Notes under the pieces: generated by a model | Databases searched by the model: none | Told to the model about the DNA's origin: nothing | The model's input: only the letters and a program-made list of their open reading frames with translations | Made by a program: the position numbers and the translations under genes | Shown: piece by piece, positions 34,216-43,108 of the stretch | Position numbering within the stretch: position 1 is the stretch's first letter | Layout of the letters: each line of letters opens with the position of its first letter | Origin: Nocardia fluminea | GTDB taxonomy: Bacteria; Actinomycetota; Actinomycetes; Mycobacteriales; Mycobacteriaceae | NCBI RefSeq assembly: GCF_002846365.1 | Contig: NZ_PJMW01000001.1 | Coordinates: 744,001-808,000 of the forward strand | Length of the DNA: 64,000 nt | Direction of reading: 5' to 3'

Positions 34216-35591
34216 CGGGGGGCTCCTACGGTCGTCTTATCGGTGTCGGCCACCTGAGCCCACGACGTCGGTCCGTGGACCCGGGCCCGTTCCGCTCCGG
34301 CCGGCAGTTCTCGTGTCCGCATATCGTGCTCGTACAGGAAATAGTCGACTTGCTGGGTATGGCGGGGACTGTCGAGCATGTGCCCGGTGTAGCGCTGCTG
34401 ATCGGCGGCTGTCACCTCGCGCATCCGCTGCGGGTCGGGCAGCCGGTACCGGCCGACCGCGTACGCCCCGACCAGTCGCGCCTGGGATTCCACGAAGGGG
34501 AACAGGGTGGGCGTCGACTGCGCGAATCCGGCGAAGACCAGGTCGTCGATGCCCGGCACGAACATCCGCTTGTACAGATCGATGCGATTGCCGGGTGCGC
34601 TGAGGAATTCCGGATCGAAGAACGGGAAGGTGATGTTGTAGCCGGTGGCATAGATGACGATGTCGAAATCGTCGTAGGTGCCGTCGGTGAAATGCACCGT
34701 GTGCCCGTCGAATCGCGCGATATCGGGCTTCGGGATCACGTCGCCGGATCCCAGGCGTAACGGGAGTTCGACCGATTGGGTCGGATGCGCCTCGAAGAAC
34801 TTGTGATTGGGCGTCGGCAGGCCGTAGCTTTCCGGGCGTCCCGAGATGAGCGGCTGGCCCCACTGCGCGATCTTGCGCTGCCACGAGTACGGGATGTGCG
34901 GGCTGGTCCGGAAGTACTTGTCCGCCGGCCGGCCCGCGATGTACTTGGGCACGATCCACGCGCCGGAACGAGTCGACAGACTCAGGGTGTTGCCCAGCGC
35001 TTTCGACGACAGTTCCACGGCGATATCGGCCGCGCTGTTGCCGAGGCCGACGACGAGAATCCGCTGATTCGAGAAGTCCATCGGGGTACGCAGGTCGATG
35101 TAGTGGTGCGCGTGCAGCGCGGTTCCGGCGAACTCGCCGGGAAAGTCGGGGTAGCGCGGGTCCCAGTGGTGTCCGTTCGCGACGACGAGCAGATCGAAGT
35201 AGCGCGTCCCGGTGCGCTGGGTCCTCAGTTCCCAGCCGCCGCCGGGCAGGCGGCGCGCGTGTTCGATGCCGTTCTCGAACTCGATGTGCTCGGTCAGCCC
35301 GAAAGCGGCGCTGTAGTCGTCGAGGTACTGCTTGATCTGGGTGTGGTGCGGGAAGTCCGGATAGTGCTCGGGCATAGGGAAATCGCGGAACGACAGCTGG
35401 TGTTTGGAGGTGTCGATGTGCAGCGACCGGTAGGCGCTGCTGTGGCCGTTCGGATTGCCGAAGGCCCAATTGCCGCCCACCCTGTCCGAGGACTCGAAGC
35501 AGGTATAGGGAATGCCGTAGTCGTTGAGCATCTTTCCCGCGGTGAGGCCGCTGATACCGGCGCCGATGACCGCCGTGCGCGGTTGATACAT
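34212..35591 (-). CDS. Flavin-containing monooxygenase (class B)
   Basis: This 459-aa protein has the FAD motif AVIGAGISGLTAGKML (residues 7-22), the NADPH motif VVGLGNSAADIAVELSS, and FAGTALHAHHY, which fits the FMO fingerprint FxGxxxHxxxY rather than the Baeyer-Villiger form ending in WP. ATG (D/G)-type IYATGYNITFPFF is also present. GGAGGG precedes the ATG at 35591. It is the first gene of an operon with a hydrolase and an SDR, which recalls the mycobacterial mymA-lipR-sadH order. It is divergent from the TetR gene at 35732. Confidence 0.87.
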   Translation of the reverse strand: MYQPRTAVIGAGISGLTAGKMLNDYGIPYTCFESSDRVGGNWAFGNPNGHSSAYRSLHIDTSKHQLSFRDFPMPEHYPDFPHHTQIKQYLDDYSAAFGLTEHIEFENGIEHARRLPGGGWELRTQRTGTRYFDLLVVANGHHWDPRYPDFPGEFAGTALHAHHYIDLRTPMDFSNQRILVVGLGNSAADIAVELSSKALGNTLSLSTRSGAWIVPKYIAGRPADKYFRTSPHIPYSWQRKIAQWGQPLISGRPESYGLPTPNHKFFEAHPTQSVELPLRLGSGDVIPKPDIARFDGHTVHFTDGTYDDFDIVIYATGYNITFPFFDPEFLSAPGNRIDLYKRMFVPGIDDLVFAGFAQSTPTLFPFVESQARLVGAYAVGRYRLPDPQRMREVTAADQQRYTGHMLDSPRHTQQVDYFLYEHDMRTRELPAGAERARVHGPTSWAQVADTDKTTVGAPR

Positions 35592-35617
35592 ATCCCGATC
35601 CCTCCACACCGATCCGG

Positions 35618-35672
35618 TAGACAGTTTCACAAGAGTGTCTACCCGCAGTTGTCACATTCTCAGATCTGTCCA
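35618..35672. promoter_or_regulatory. Inverted repeats in FMO/TetR divergent promoter
   Basis: TAGACA (35618-35623) and TGTCTA (35636-35641) form 6-bp arms with a 12-bp spacer, and a TGTCCA half-site lies at 35667-35672. The half-sites match those in the elements at 23124 and 30200, but the spacing differs. This makes the adjacent TetR protein a candidate regulator of the wider region. Confidence 0.4.
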
Positions 35673-35731
35673 CTGCTTGCTAGGGTTTCGGAAAACCCGA
35701 TGTCGAACATCGACCACGGAAAGTGGGGAGC

Positions 35732-36337
35732 GTGACCGAAGCCGCGACGGCGACGGTCGTGGACCGGTTGCTCCACGCCGCGCAGAAATTGCTGGCGGCG
35801 AACGGAATCCGGGCCACGACGGTCAGCGAGGTCGCCGAGGAGGCCGGGGTCTCACGCGCCTGGCTCTACCGGCACTTCCCCGACAAGACGACCCTGCTCG
35901 GTGCCGCGCTCGTCCGGCTGACCGACGCGTTCTGGACCGACGCACGCCGCGAGCTGGACGCGATCGACACCTTCGCCGAACAGCTCGCGGCGGGGGTTCG
36001 CATCGGCAGGGGCGCCTACGACGATCCCGGCGCACTGCTCATCCGGCTACGGGCCGAGGAGCCCGAGGAATTCGCCTTGTGCACCGGCGCGGGCGTCTCC
36101 GGCCTGATCCCCGACTTGGCATCCTTCTGGCGCCCCTACGTCGAGGCCGCGGCCGCGCGCGGCGAGATCCACCCCGATCACGACCTAGCTCAGGTCTCCG
36201 AATGGGTGGCGCGCGTACTGATCAGCCTGGGCACGATCCACGGTGACACCATCGACCCCGACGACCGGGCCGCGGTGCTGAGTCACGTGCGTCGCTTCAT
36301 CCTTCCCGGCCTGACGGCGGATCCCGGCACTGCCTGA
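35732..36337 (+). CDS. TetR-family transcriptional regulator
   Basis: This 201-aa regulator starts MTEAATATVVDRLLHAAQKL and has an HTH (IRATTVSEVAEEAGVSRAWL, YRHFPDKTTLLGAAL) and a helical ligand domain ending HVRRFILPGLTADPGTA. The GTG at 35732 follows GGAAAG at normal spacing. A second GTG at 35723 is less likely. It is divergent from the FMO operon and so probably represses it, with possible control of the other TGTC-containing promoters. Confidence 0.85.
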   Translation: MTEAATATVVDRLLHAAQKLLAANGIRATTVSEVAEEAGVSRAWLYRHFPDKTTLLGAALVRLTDAFWTDARRELDAIDTFAEQLAAGVRIGRGAYDDPGALLIRLRAEEPEEFALCTGAGVSGLIPDLASFWRPYVEAAAARGEIHPDHDLAQVSEWVARVLISLGTIHGDTIDPDDRAAVLSHVRRFILPGLTADPGTA

Positions 36338-36350
36338 GCCGGCAACCCGG

Positions 36351-37259
36351 TCACTGGAAGTAGGCCGCGTAGTCGCCGAAGGGAACCTGGCCGGTCGGGC
36401 TCGCCGTGATGGCGGCGGCGACCTGCGGGGGTATCGGAGCCCAGTAAGCCGGCATCTCGGCCGCGAGGGCAGGGTTCAAGATGTAGATCAAGGCGAAGTT
36501 CACGATCCACAGCGGCGGGGCCATCGACATGCCGACCTCGGTGCGCACGCCGCCCTTGGTGTTGGTCACCAGCTGAGCTGTCCCCGACATCTGTTGTGCC
36601 GCGAAGCCGTAGGCGGCTTGGACCGTGTATGCCGACCGGTAGAGCGCGGCCAGAGTTCGAACCGCGCCGTTGTCGCGCAACCAGGTGCCGACGTAACCAC
36701 CGGGCGCGATCAAAGTGTTGACCTGCCTGGTCGGCGCGTCCGCGTTGGCCGGGCTCTCCAACAGCCCACCGGGGTTCACGTACAACCCGTAGCCGGCCAG
36801 CACCGAGGGCGTGCGCTGCCCGTCGACCTCGGAATAGAGCGGGCGGCCGACAGTGTTCGTGAGGATCTCCACGCAGGCGACGATCACCTCGGCCGCCTCG
36901 CCACTACCGCCGACGCCGCCACCGGTGCTGAGATCGCGATACTGCTGTTCGGTCAGCGCGTCGGCTCTGTCGAGACCTATCCGACCGGCGATCGTGTCGG
37001 CCAGTGACTGACCGAGTGGCTGGTTGAGCTGCTCCGGACTCGTCATCTGCGGTGGTGCCACGTGTTCGTAGGCGGGCGCACCGGCGAAGGGGATCGCGAA
37101 TCCGGTATCCGAGGTGTTTGCCATGGGTTGACCGGAGACGGTCTGGGTAGCTGTCAAGGACAGCAGGCACGCACCGATCAAGGCCAGTACAGAGATGCAT
37201 GCGCGGCGGGTGCTCGATCCACACCGACGCCCCGGGCTCGCTATTTCCGTGTTGCCCAT
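36351..37259 (-). CDS. Secreted protein of unknown function
   Basis: This 302-aa protein has a long N-region and a hydrophobic signal (CISVLALIGACLLSLTATQT, cut near VSGQPMA). The exported domain starts with a proline-rich stretch (AIPFAGAPAYEHVAPPQMTS) and includes GYGLYVNPGGLLESPANADA, VNTLIAPGGYVGTWLRDNGA and PPLWIVNFALIYILNPALAA. I do not recognise the family. GGAGAGG precedes the ATG. It is convergent with the TetR gene, with 13 bp between the stops. Confidence 0.72.
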   Translation of the reverse strand: MGNTEIASPGRRCGSSTRRACISVLALIGACLLSLTATQTVSGQPMANTSDTGFAIPFAGAPAYEHVAPPQMTSPEQLNQPLGQSLADTIAGRIGLDRADALTEQQYRDLSTGGGVGGSGEAAEVIVACVEILTNTVGRPLYSEVDGQRTPSVLAGYGLYVNPGGLLESPANADAPTRQVNTLIAPGGYVGTWLRDNGAVRTLAALYRSAYTVQAAYGFAAQQMSGTAQLVTNTKGGVRTEVGMSMAPPLWIVNFALIYILNPALAAEMPAYWAPIPPQVAAAITASPTGQVPFGDYAAYFQ

Positions 37260-37653
37260 AGCTGACCTCTCCGAGCACTGCCGTAGGAGGTGAAACCCGT
37301 TTCCAAGTCAGTCAAAGCCGAGTCCGGCACCCTGTCAAGTCCCGCGCCGCTTCGCGAAGGCAGCGCACGCATGACGCCGATGGGCCGATGAGTCAGCTCC
37401 CGGCCTCTGATCGACGACAATGCGATCGCGGAAAGATTGCCGTCGACACCGTGGGCGCCCGAATAGGGAATCCGCGCGAGCTCGGTGAATGCCCAACGGT
37501 CTCCCCCGGCATGCGAACGCGAATACTGCTGAGTGCATCGAATTTGCATCATTAGGCGAGTAGGCTGAGGGTCGTCCAACTCAGATTTCAGCTCGGCCGG
37601 CAGCTCGTGGGTTGCACGGCGCGAGCCCCACGATCGAGAGCGAGGGTGACCCG
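37260..37653. other. 394-bp intergenic region, no gene seen
   Basis: This stretch lies between divergent genes for two secreted proteins. Reading frames here are short and have neither a ribosome binding site nor family character. It presumably carries both promoters. I see no convincing repeat. Confidence 0.5.
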
Positions 37654-38151
37654 ATGTCGAACTTCACTGCTAGGCGCGCCGCGGCCCTGTTGGTAGGCGC
37701 GGGTGCGGTATCACTGTCAACGCTGATCGGGGGGCAGGCAGCGAATGCCGCGCCCACCGCGGCTTGTCCAGCTCCTGGCGCTTCCACCGCGCAGGCAGGC
37801 GAAGGGGGCTCCACCTGCGCCGCGGAAAGCGAGGACATGGGGGCGGCCGCCGCGTACGGAGTCGACGGCAACGCCGCCGCCGATGCCGCGCCGACCAGCC
37901 TGTCGCTGGCGATCGCAGCGAACGGTGGCGAGGCGTCATCGGCGTCGCAGTACCTGTCCGGACCGGCCGCGATCGCGGTGGGACCGGGCGCTACCGCAGT
38001 CGTCACGGGAGTGCGGCCGGGACTGTCCATCGGCATCGCCGGGCCCGGCGCGACGGTGAACGTCACCGGAACCTCGACTCCCACCTGCACGGGCGGACCC
38101 GGATTCGCGGGAGATTTCCAGACACTGCAGGGATGTGTGTCGATGCGCTGA
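37654..38151 (+). CDS. Small secreted Ala/Gly-rich protein
   Basis: This 165-aa protein has a clear signal peptide (MSNFTARRAAALLVGAGAVS, cut after GGQAANAA). The mature part is rich in Ala, Gly, Ser and Thr, with beta-repeat-like units (GPAAIAVGPGATAVVTGVRP, GIAGPGATVNVTGTSTP) and five cysteines (ACPAPGA, STCAAES, TCTGG, LQGCVSMR). It may be a disulfide-linked surface protein. The family looks familiar from nocardioform genomes, but its function is unknown. An upstream in-frame start at 37612 is less likely than the ATG at 37654. Confidence 0.7.
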   Translation: MSNFTARRAAALLVGAGAVSLSTLIGGQAANAAPTAACPAPGASTAQAGEGGSTCAAESEDMGAAAAYGVDGNAAADAAPTSLSLAIAANGGEASSASQYLSGPAAIAVGPGATAVVTGVRPGLSIGIAGPGATVNVTGTSTPTCTGGPGFAGDFQTLQGCVSMR

Positions 38152-38969
38152 TGCCCTGGACCCGGCACGACCCCACGTCGGCCGCGATCGCGCGATCTAC
38201 CGCGGTGACGCAGTTGCCTGCGCACTGACGGTTGCCCTGAGCTGGACTCCGGTTGCCGCGCGACACCGGCCGACCCCACGCTTCGACGGCGGGCGGGTTC
38301 ACCAGCGTTCTCGACCGGCCTCGGCCGACGTCGACGAGCTGCTGAGCCCGACCGCCGATTCTCTTTGTCGTCAGGAACCCCGCGACCTCCGTCGCCCGCG
38401 AACCGCATCCCCCCTGTTCAGCGAGCCCTCTCCGGCGCTCGCCCCACGGACCCTCGCGAAGCTGGCCGTCGAATCGGCAGCTGAGATACAGCGCGATTCG
38501 CCGCGCTGTGCGGCCGGCGTCGTCGCACACCACTTCGGACGACGCGACCGCTGTTCGGCTCTCCGGTAACGCATCAAGGCCAGCATCCGAGTCCCACCAT
38601 CGACGGCGAACTCGCCGTCGGCACCGACGCGTTTCGCCGCCGCGCCCGAACCTCTCCCTCAGCCGCATTGCGCGGCGTTGGCGCGGCCCGGCCCATGGCC
38701 ACCAGCCACACGAGTGCCCCATGTATCCGCGAAGGATCTTCCGCATGTCGGCAGCCCTCAGCCGCGCCGGGCAGTCACTATGGCCTGGATCTCACTGGCG
38801 AAAACTGGCGCTGTACTATTGTCCAGAATATCATCTGGATAGGTGTCCGAATGAGATTCGGTCTCGAACCAGGCTCGGCCACTCCGGCGACGGCACCTCC
38901 GGCGACGACGCCGAAAATCGAGCCGCGACAGCCACCGTGTACACCGCCCTCGACCCCAAGGAGCACCTC
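38152..38969. other. 818-bp region without a convincing gene
   Basis: The open frames here are Arg-rich shadows of high-GC sequence with no ribosome binding site or family motif on either strand. At 38822-38839, TCCAG-N8-CTGGA forms an inverted repeat in an A+T-rich island that may be the promoter or operator of the small gene at 38970. The length suggests decayed coding sequence or a long untranslated region. Confidence 0.45.
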
Positions 38970-39212
38970 GTGGCCGAAATCACTTGGCGAGCAACGCCTT
39001 CAGTCGACAACACTCGACTTGACCATCACATCACCGACGAGATACGCCGTCGTGTGCGCACCGCGCTGGGCACCGACGCCGACGTGGCCACGACGCGAGC
39101 CCTCGAGGATCTCTACGCGGAGTCGCTGATCGACGCCGGAGTCGCCTGTGCCGCGCACACCGATGGCGCGGAGAACCCTCAATTCTTCGTCCTGCGCATC
39201 CTGCATCGGTAG
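38970..39212 (+). CDS. Small hypothetical protein (80 aa)
   Basis: The GTG at 38970 has GGAG six bases upstream. The translation (MAEITWRATPSVDNTRLDHH..., ending FVLRILHR) is balanced in composition, unlike the Arg-rich shadows around it. A longer frame from 38508 includes unlikely sequence. The predicted form is a strand, a helix (ITDEIRRRVRTALG), a helix (TTRALEDLYAESLIDAGVAC) and a strand, a small alpha/beta domain. Function is unknown. Confidence 0.55.
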   Translation: MAEITWRATPSVDNTRLDHHITDEIRRRVRTALGTDADVATTRALEDLYAESLIDAGVACAAHTDGAENPQFFVLRILHR

Positions 39213-39265
39213 CCGTCAGAGGTAGACGGCCGCGCGGAAGTACATCCTCGTCTCGCGGCCCGAAT

Positions 39266-40777
39266 TCATCCCGCCGGGACCCGATCGTGGATTCGCACCG
39301 AGACCGGACCTGAACCATTCGCGGTGATCCGAATTCGATTGCCGCGTCCCGGAGACGTTGCGCTGCCGCCATCAACAGTGATCTGCGCGCCGTTCGGGTA
39401 GTGCAGTGGGCTGACGAAGATCTCGGTCGGAGCATCCGATGCGGGCCGGGGGTCGTAGGCGTAGTGGAAGTCTCCTGTCGCCGAGTCGAAGGACAGCGCA
39501 CGCGGAATCCCGGCGGTGGCTTGGGGATAGGTGCGCACGAGAACGCGTAGTTTGTCCGGCTTGGCCGAGGCGAGGTCCCCGTCGGAGACGAACAGCCCCT
39601 GGTTGGTGTCCGCGGTGGTCGGGTCGTTCCAGGTTTTGTAGGCCCAGTGCATCCAGCTGCTGAAGTTCCGATCCGCCGCGCCGGTGTCGATGGCGAGGGC
39701 GCGAACATTGTCGGTCGCGCCGAATTCGCTCATCATCCCGACCGCGCCCATCCGGTCGCTCTGCTGGAGGGCGCGTCGGTGGGCTTCGTGGCTGTAGTCG
39801 GCGCATGCCTCGATGTCGGTGAGGGGCAGGCCCTGTGACTGCAGGAAGATCTGTGGGCAATAGTTGTGCCAGGAGTAGCCGATCTGTTCGTCCTCGACCG
39901 GTTCGTAGAAGGTCGGGATGTCGCGGCCGCTCGCGAGTTGCTGTGGCTCGTACCAGATCAGCCCGGTCGGGTCGACCTGCCTGATCGCGGCGCGGGCACG
40001 TTCCATCGCCGGTTGCAGTTCGGTGCGGTAGTGCTCCGCGCACCCGGTGACAGCACAGTCGGCGTATTCGGTTCCGGCCCATGGCTCGTTGATCACGTCG
40101 TAGCCCATCGAATACGGCTGGTCCCGCCAGCGCCGAGCCACCGCTCGCAGGGCGGCGACCCAGCCGTCCTGGACGCCGTCGCGATCAGCCCAGAAGTTGT
40201 CCCAGAGCACGGCTTGCTCGGGAGTCCAATAACCCCAAGGGAATTCGGGCGTGATCGGCGGCAGTGAATCGAACGGCGCGGGACGTTGCAGCGCCCAGTG
40301 GGGAGCGCCTTCACCGCCGTAGGTCTCGTTCCACTGATCCTGATGGAAATCGAACTGGGTCCAGATCTGGTTCGCGGCCAGCTGCCCGACTACGCGATCC
40401 CAGCGCTCGAGATAGGTCGGGTCGACCACACCGGGCGCGGCGGGAGTGACGCCCGCCCACAGTGTTCCGATTCGCGCTCCGTTGAACCCGTGTTCGGCCA
40501 GCCACGCGGCGTCGGCGGCGGTGAAGCCCTCGGCGGTGTCCGGGGGCACGTACGGAGCGCGTTTCCAGACCAGATTGACACCGTGCACGATCACCACCCG
40601 ACCGAACTGATCGACGAGCCAGCGGCCTTCTCTGTGCAGTTGCGCGACAGCGCCCGCGCTCGGCGCCGCAACCACACGCGCTTCGGCCGAGACCAGCAGT
40701 GCCGCGATCAGAATCAAGCCCCAGCGTCGCAGCGTGCGGGCTTTCCGGTGCCGTAGTCGGCCAGTTGTCCGAGCCAT
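39266..40777 (-). CDS. Endoglycoceramidase-like GH5 glycosidase, secreted
   Basis: This 503-aa protein has an N-terminal signal (RRWGLILIAALLVSAEARVV) and a GH5 barrel: HGVNLVWKRAPYVPPDTAEG, NGARIGTLWAGVTP, FDFHQDQWNETYGGEGAPHW, the acid/base glutamate in YDVINEPWAG (Glu231) and the nucleophile in MSEFGATDN (Glu351). These match rhodococcal endoglycoceramidases in motif and position. Those enzymes release the intact glycan from glycosphingolipids. A C-terminal beta domain (about 410-503, SFDSATGDFHYAYDPRPASD) completes the usual length. Host or environmental glycolipids are the likely substrate. The start could be a few codons upstream. Confidence 0.85.
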   Translation of the reverse strand: MARTTGRLRHRKARTLRRWGLILIAALLVSAEARVVAAPSAGAVAQLHREGRWLVDQFGRVVIVHGVNLVWKRAPYVPPDTAEGFTAADAAWLAEHGFNGARIGTLWAGVTPAAPGVVDPTYLERWDRVVGQLAANQIWTQFDFHQDQWNETYGGEGAPHWALQRPAPFDSLPPITPEFPWGYWTPEQAVLWDNFWADRDGVQDGWVAALRAVARRWRDQPYSMGYDVINEPWAGTEYADCAVTGCAEHYRTELQPAMERARAAIRQVDPTGLIWYEPQQLASGRDIPTFYEPVEDEQIGYSWHNYCPQIFLQSQGLPLTDIEACADYSHEAHRRALQQSDRMGAVGMMSEFGATDNVRALAIDTGAADRNFSSWMHWAYKTWNDPTTADTNQGLFVSDGDLASAKPDKLRVLVRTYPQATAGIPRALSFDSATGDFHYAYDPRPASDAPTEIFVSPLHYPNGAQITVDGGSATSPGRGNRIRITANGSGPVSVRIHDRVPAG

Positions 40778-40820
40778 CACCGCGTGTCCTTCTTCTCGCA
40801 CCTGGGCATTCGGGCGCGCC

Positions 40821-41650
40821 TCAGCGGGCGCCGGAGCTTGCCGTCGTGGGACCGAGTTGCTGCAAGATCCAGCGCCTGATCACCGGATGCGACGGAAGAG
40901 CGGCATGCTCGACACGGATGCCGGGATGCACATCCTGCACGAACAGATTCGTGACGCCGGGTTCGTTGATGAACGACGCGGTTCCCGGTGGTGTGACGGT
41001 GGTGTCGTCGCGAGTCGCGATCACCGCGTACCGGACCCCCGACTGGGTGATGGGCCCGTCATTGAGAGCGGTGACGAAAGTGGAGCCGGTCTCCATGTCA
41101 GTGCAGGCCGGGCAGGCGAGGACAGGGACCGCCGCGTCCGCGGCCGCGCGTTGCGGGCTGCCCGGCGGCAGGATATCGACGACGCCGCTCAATGTCGTTC
41201 CGTGCGTGGGCGGTGCGAGCAGGACCTCGACGCCGACCCGGTCGGCGTGCCCATGTTCTTGGCGTAGTACTCGGCGAGGGCGCCGCCCTGGGATTGTCCG
41301 ACGATGTCGATCTTGTCGGCACCGGTGGCGGTGAGCACCCGATCGATGAAAGCCGCGACCTGATCGGCCGATTCGGCCAGGGGCCCGAGCCCGGTCGATC
41401 GAAGGATCGGTAGCGCGCTGTACCCGTAGTCCAGCGCGAAAACGCAGTAGCCCTGGGCAGTCAGATCCGGCGTCAGCTGGTCCCACTCCCTGGCCCCGTT
41501 CAGGGTGCCGTGCAGCAGCACCACCGGATGGGGGTGGTCTACGGCCGGGCGGCACGCCCAATCGTCGAGGATCGTCGCGGCGGCCACGGGAGTGTTCAGG
41601 ACGGCCGTGGCGGCGAAGACCGCGGCGAGCAGTACGGCGGGTCGGGGCAT
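40821..41650 (-). pseudogene. Secreted lipase (class 2 type) with frameshift
   Basis: The first part reads MPRPAVLLAAVFAATAVLNT (signal peptide), VVLLHGTLNGAREWDQLTPD and VGQSQGGALAEYYAKNMG with the nucleophile serine, then shifts into a stop-bounded shadow. The expected continuation (GHADRVGVEVLLAPPTHGTT, IATRDDTTVTPPG, VEHAALPSHPVIRRWILQQL) is in the next frame. The shift lies at the G-run near 41250-41252 (GGG where four Gs restore the frame). Everything else is intact, so this is a recent mutation or a sequencing error. The lipase would act on exported acylglycerols or esters. It is divergent from the TetR gene at 41781. Confidence 0.75.
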
Positions 41651-41694
41651 TCGGGATCCCTTCGGCATCCGGCCACCCGGAATACACATTTCAC

Positions 41695-41708
41695 ATACAT
41701 CGATGTAT
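41695..41708. promoter_or_regulatory. 14-bp palindrome between lipase and TetR genes
   Basis: ATACATCGATGTAT is a perfect palindrome located between the divergent lipase (start 41650) and TetR (start 41781) genes. It is a probable operator for that TetR protein. Confidence 0.5.
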
Positions 41709-41780
41709 CTGGATGCACCAGCGTATTTGGGTAGTCTGTGTACTCGGCCTTGTGTTGTCAAGACTGGATGGAGAACGACG

Positions 41781-42431
41781 TTGCCGAGACTCTCGCGCGC
41801 CGAAAGTGTGCTGCGGACCCGGGCCGCGTTGCTCACTGCCGCGGAGGAAGTGTTCGCGGACAAGGGATTCGCCGAAGCGACACTGGATGACATCGCCGAT
41901 CGGGCGGGGTTCTCCCGCGGCGCGGTGTACGCGAATTTCGCGAACAAGACGGAGCTGTTCCTGGCGTTGCTCGACGACTGGCTGCAACTGGAGATCGACA
42001 GCAGGCTGCGCCTGCACGACCCCTCCTACACTCCACAGCAGGACATCGACGCCTTGGCGGGGCACGGCGGAAACCGATTCGCCGACAGCAAACGGTTCCT
42101 ACTGCTCATCGAGTTCCGCCTTTACGCGCTGCGCCACCCCGAAGTCGCGCAACGCCTTCGCGACTACGACCGAGCCTCGACCGACTGGTTCGCCGCGGTC
42201 ATCGAAGAGGTCGCCGTCGCGTCGGAGATACCGCTGCCCGCCCCCGTGCACCAGATCGCGCTACTGGTGCTCGCCCTGGAACACGGCATCGCCACTCTCG
42301 CGCATACCGATCCCGAACGGGTGCCACACGAGGCATTTTTGGATTCGCTGACGCTGCTCAACCGCGCATTGACCGCGTTGGCGCAGACCGACACACCGCA
42401 GGACAGGAAGCGGTTGCCCGAGCCGGAATAG
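41781..42431 (+). CDS. TetR-family transcriptional regulator
   Basis: This 216-aa regulator reads MPRLSRAESVLRTRAALLTA, then an HTH (TLDDIADRAGFSRGAVYANF, ANKTELFLALLDDW) and an all-helical C-terminal domain. A TTG at 41781 seven bases after GGAG is the best start. The frame stays open to 41505, but that part overlaps the lipase gene on the other strand. It is divergent from the lipase gene, with a palindrome between, and probably controls it. Confidence 0.82.
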   Translation: MPRLSRAESVLRTRAALLTAAEEVFADKGFAEATLDDIADRAGFSRGAVYANFANKTELFLALLDDWLQLEIDSRLRLHDPSYTPQQDIDALAGHGGNRFADSKRFLLLIEFRLYALRHPEVAQRLRDYDRASTDWFAAVIEEVAVASEIPLPAPVHQIALLVLALEHGIATLAHTDPERVPHEAFLDSLTLLNRALTALAQTDTPQDRKRLPEPE

Positions 42432-42460
42432 CGCTCGTCCGGATCGAACACCACGAGCCG

Positions 42461-43078
42461 TCAGCGTCCATCAGGCAGCCCACCACCGCCTTCGACGCCG
42501 GCGGCGTCGAGCAGAGTGGTCGCGGTCTCGACAGCGAGGCCGTCGAGACCGTGTGCCTGCACGACCGAACGAGCACTCGCCCCGTCGAAGACGAGAGTCA
42601 GCTGGCGCGCGAGCTGGACGGCGTCGCGCGCACCGCCGCGCTCGGCTTCGGCCTGAAAGAAGGAGGTGAGCCCGTCCTTCAGCCGTCGGGCGATCAGACT
42701 CGCCGGATGTTGCGGCGACTTGAGTTGCACCGCGGCCGCGACAAAGGGGCAGCCGCGAAATTCCTGGGCGGGTTCCAGGTATTCCAGCCGTTCGAAAACG
42801 TGCAGGATCCGCTCGCGTGGCGAGCGGTTGTCGTCCACGCCCGGTAGCAGAGCGAGCTGATAGTCCGGGGCGATGCGTTCCAGGCTCGCCGCGACCAGCT
42901 CGTCCTTGCTGTCGAACAGCTTGTACATCGAGCGCTTGGAAACACCGGCCGCCTTGCACAAGGCGTCGATACCGATGTGGACGCCCTGTTCGTAGAACAG
43001 CCGGGCGGCCGCGTCGAGCAATCGGTCCCTGGTGGAACCTGCACTCACGGGTGCCACGCGCGGCGCCGTCTCGGTCAT
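42461..43078 (-). CDS. TetR-family transcriptional regulator
   Basis: This 205-aa regulator has an HTH near the N-terminus (TRDRLLDAAARLFYEQGVHI, IDALCKAAGVSKRSMYKLFD) and a C-terminal domain including CPFVAAAVQLKSPQHPASLI, which is typical of the subgroup with TetR_C-like helical bundles. It is divergent from the SDR gene at 43167. The gap holds two identical operator-like repeats. It probably represses both SDR genes. Confidence 0.85.
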   Translation of the reverse strand: MTETAPRVAPVSAGSTRDRLLDAAARLFYEQGVHIGIDALCKAAGVSKRSMYKLFDSKDELVAASLERIAPDYQLALLPGVDDNRSPRERILHVFERLEYLEPAQEFRGCPFVAAAVQLKSPQHPASLIARRLKDGLTSFFQAEAERGGARDAVQLARQLTLVFDGASARSVVQAHGLDGLAVETATTLLDAAGVEGGGGLPDGR

Positions 43079-43108
43079 ACCCACAGATTACCCAACCTCT
43101 TGCACTTT

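Noticed and set aside
34237..35673. 478-codon minus-strand frame overlapping the FMO gene
   Set aside because: Arg-rich shadow in another frame of the monooxygenase gene.
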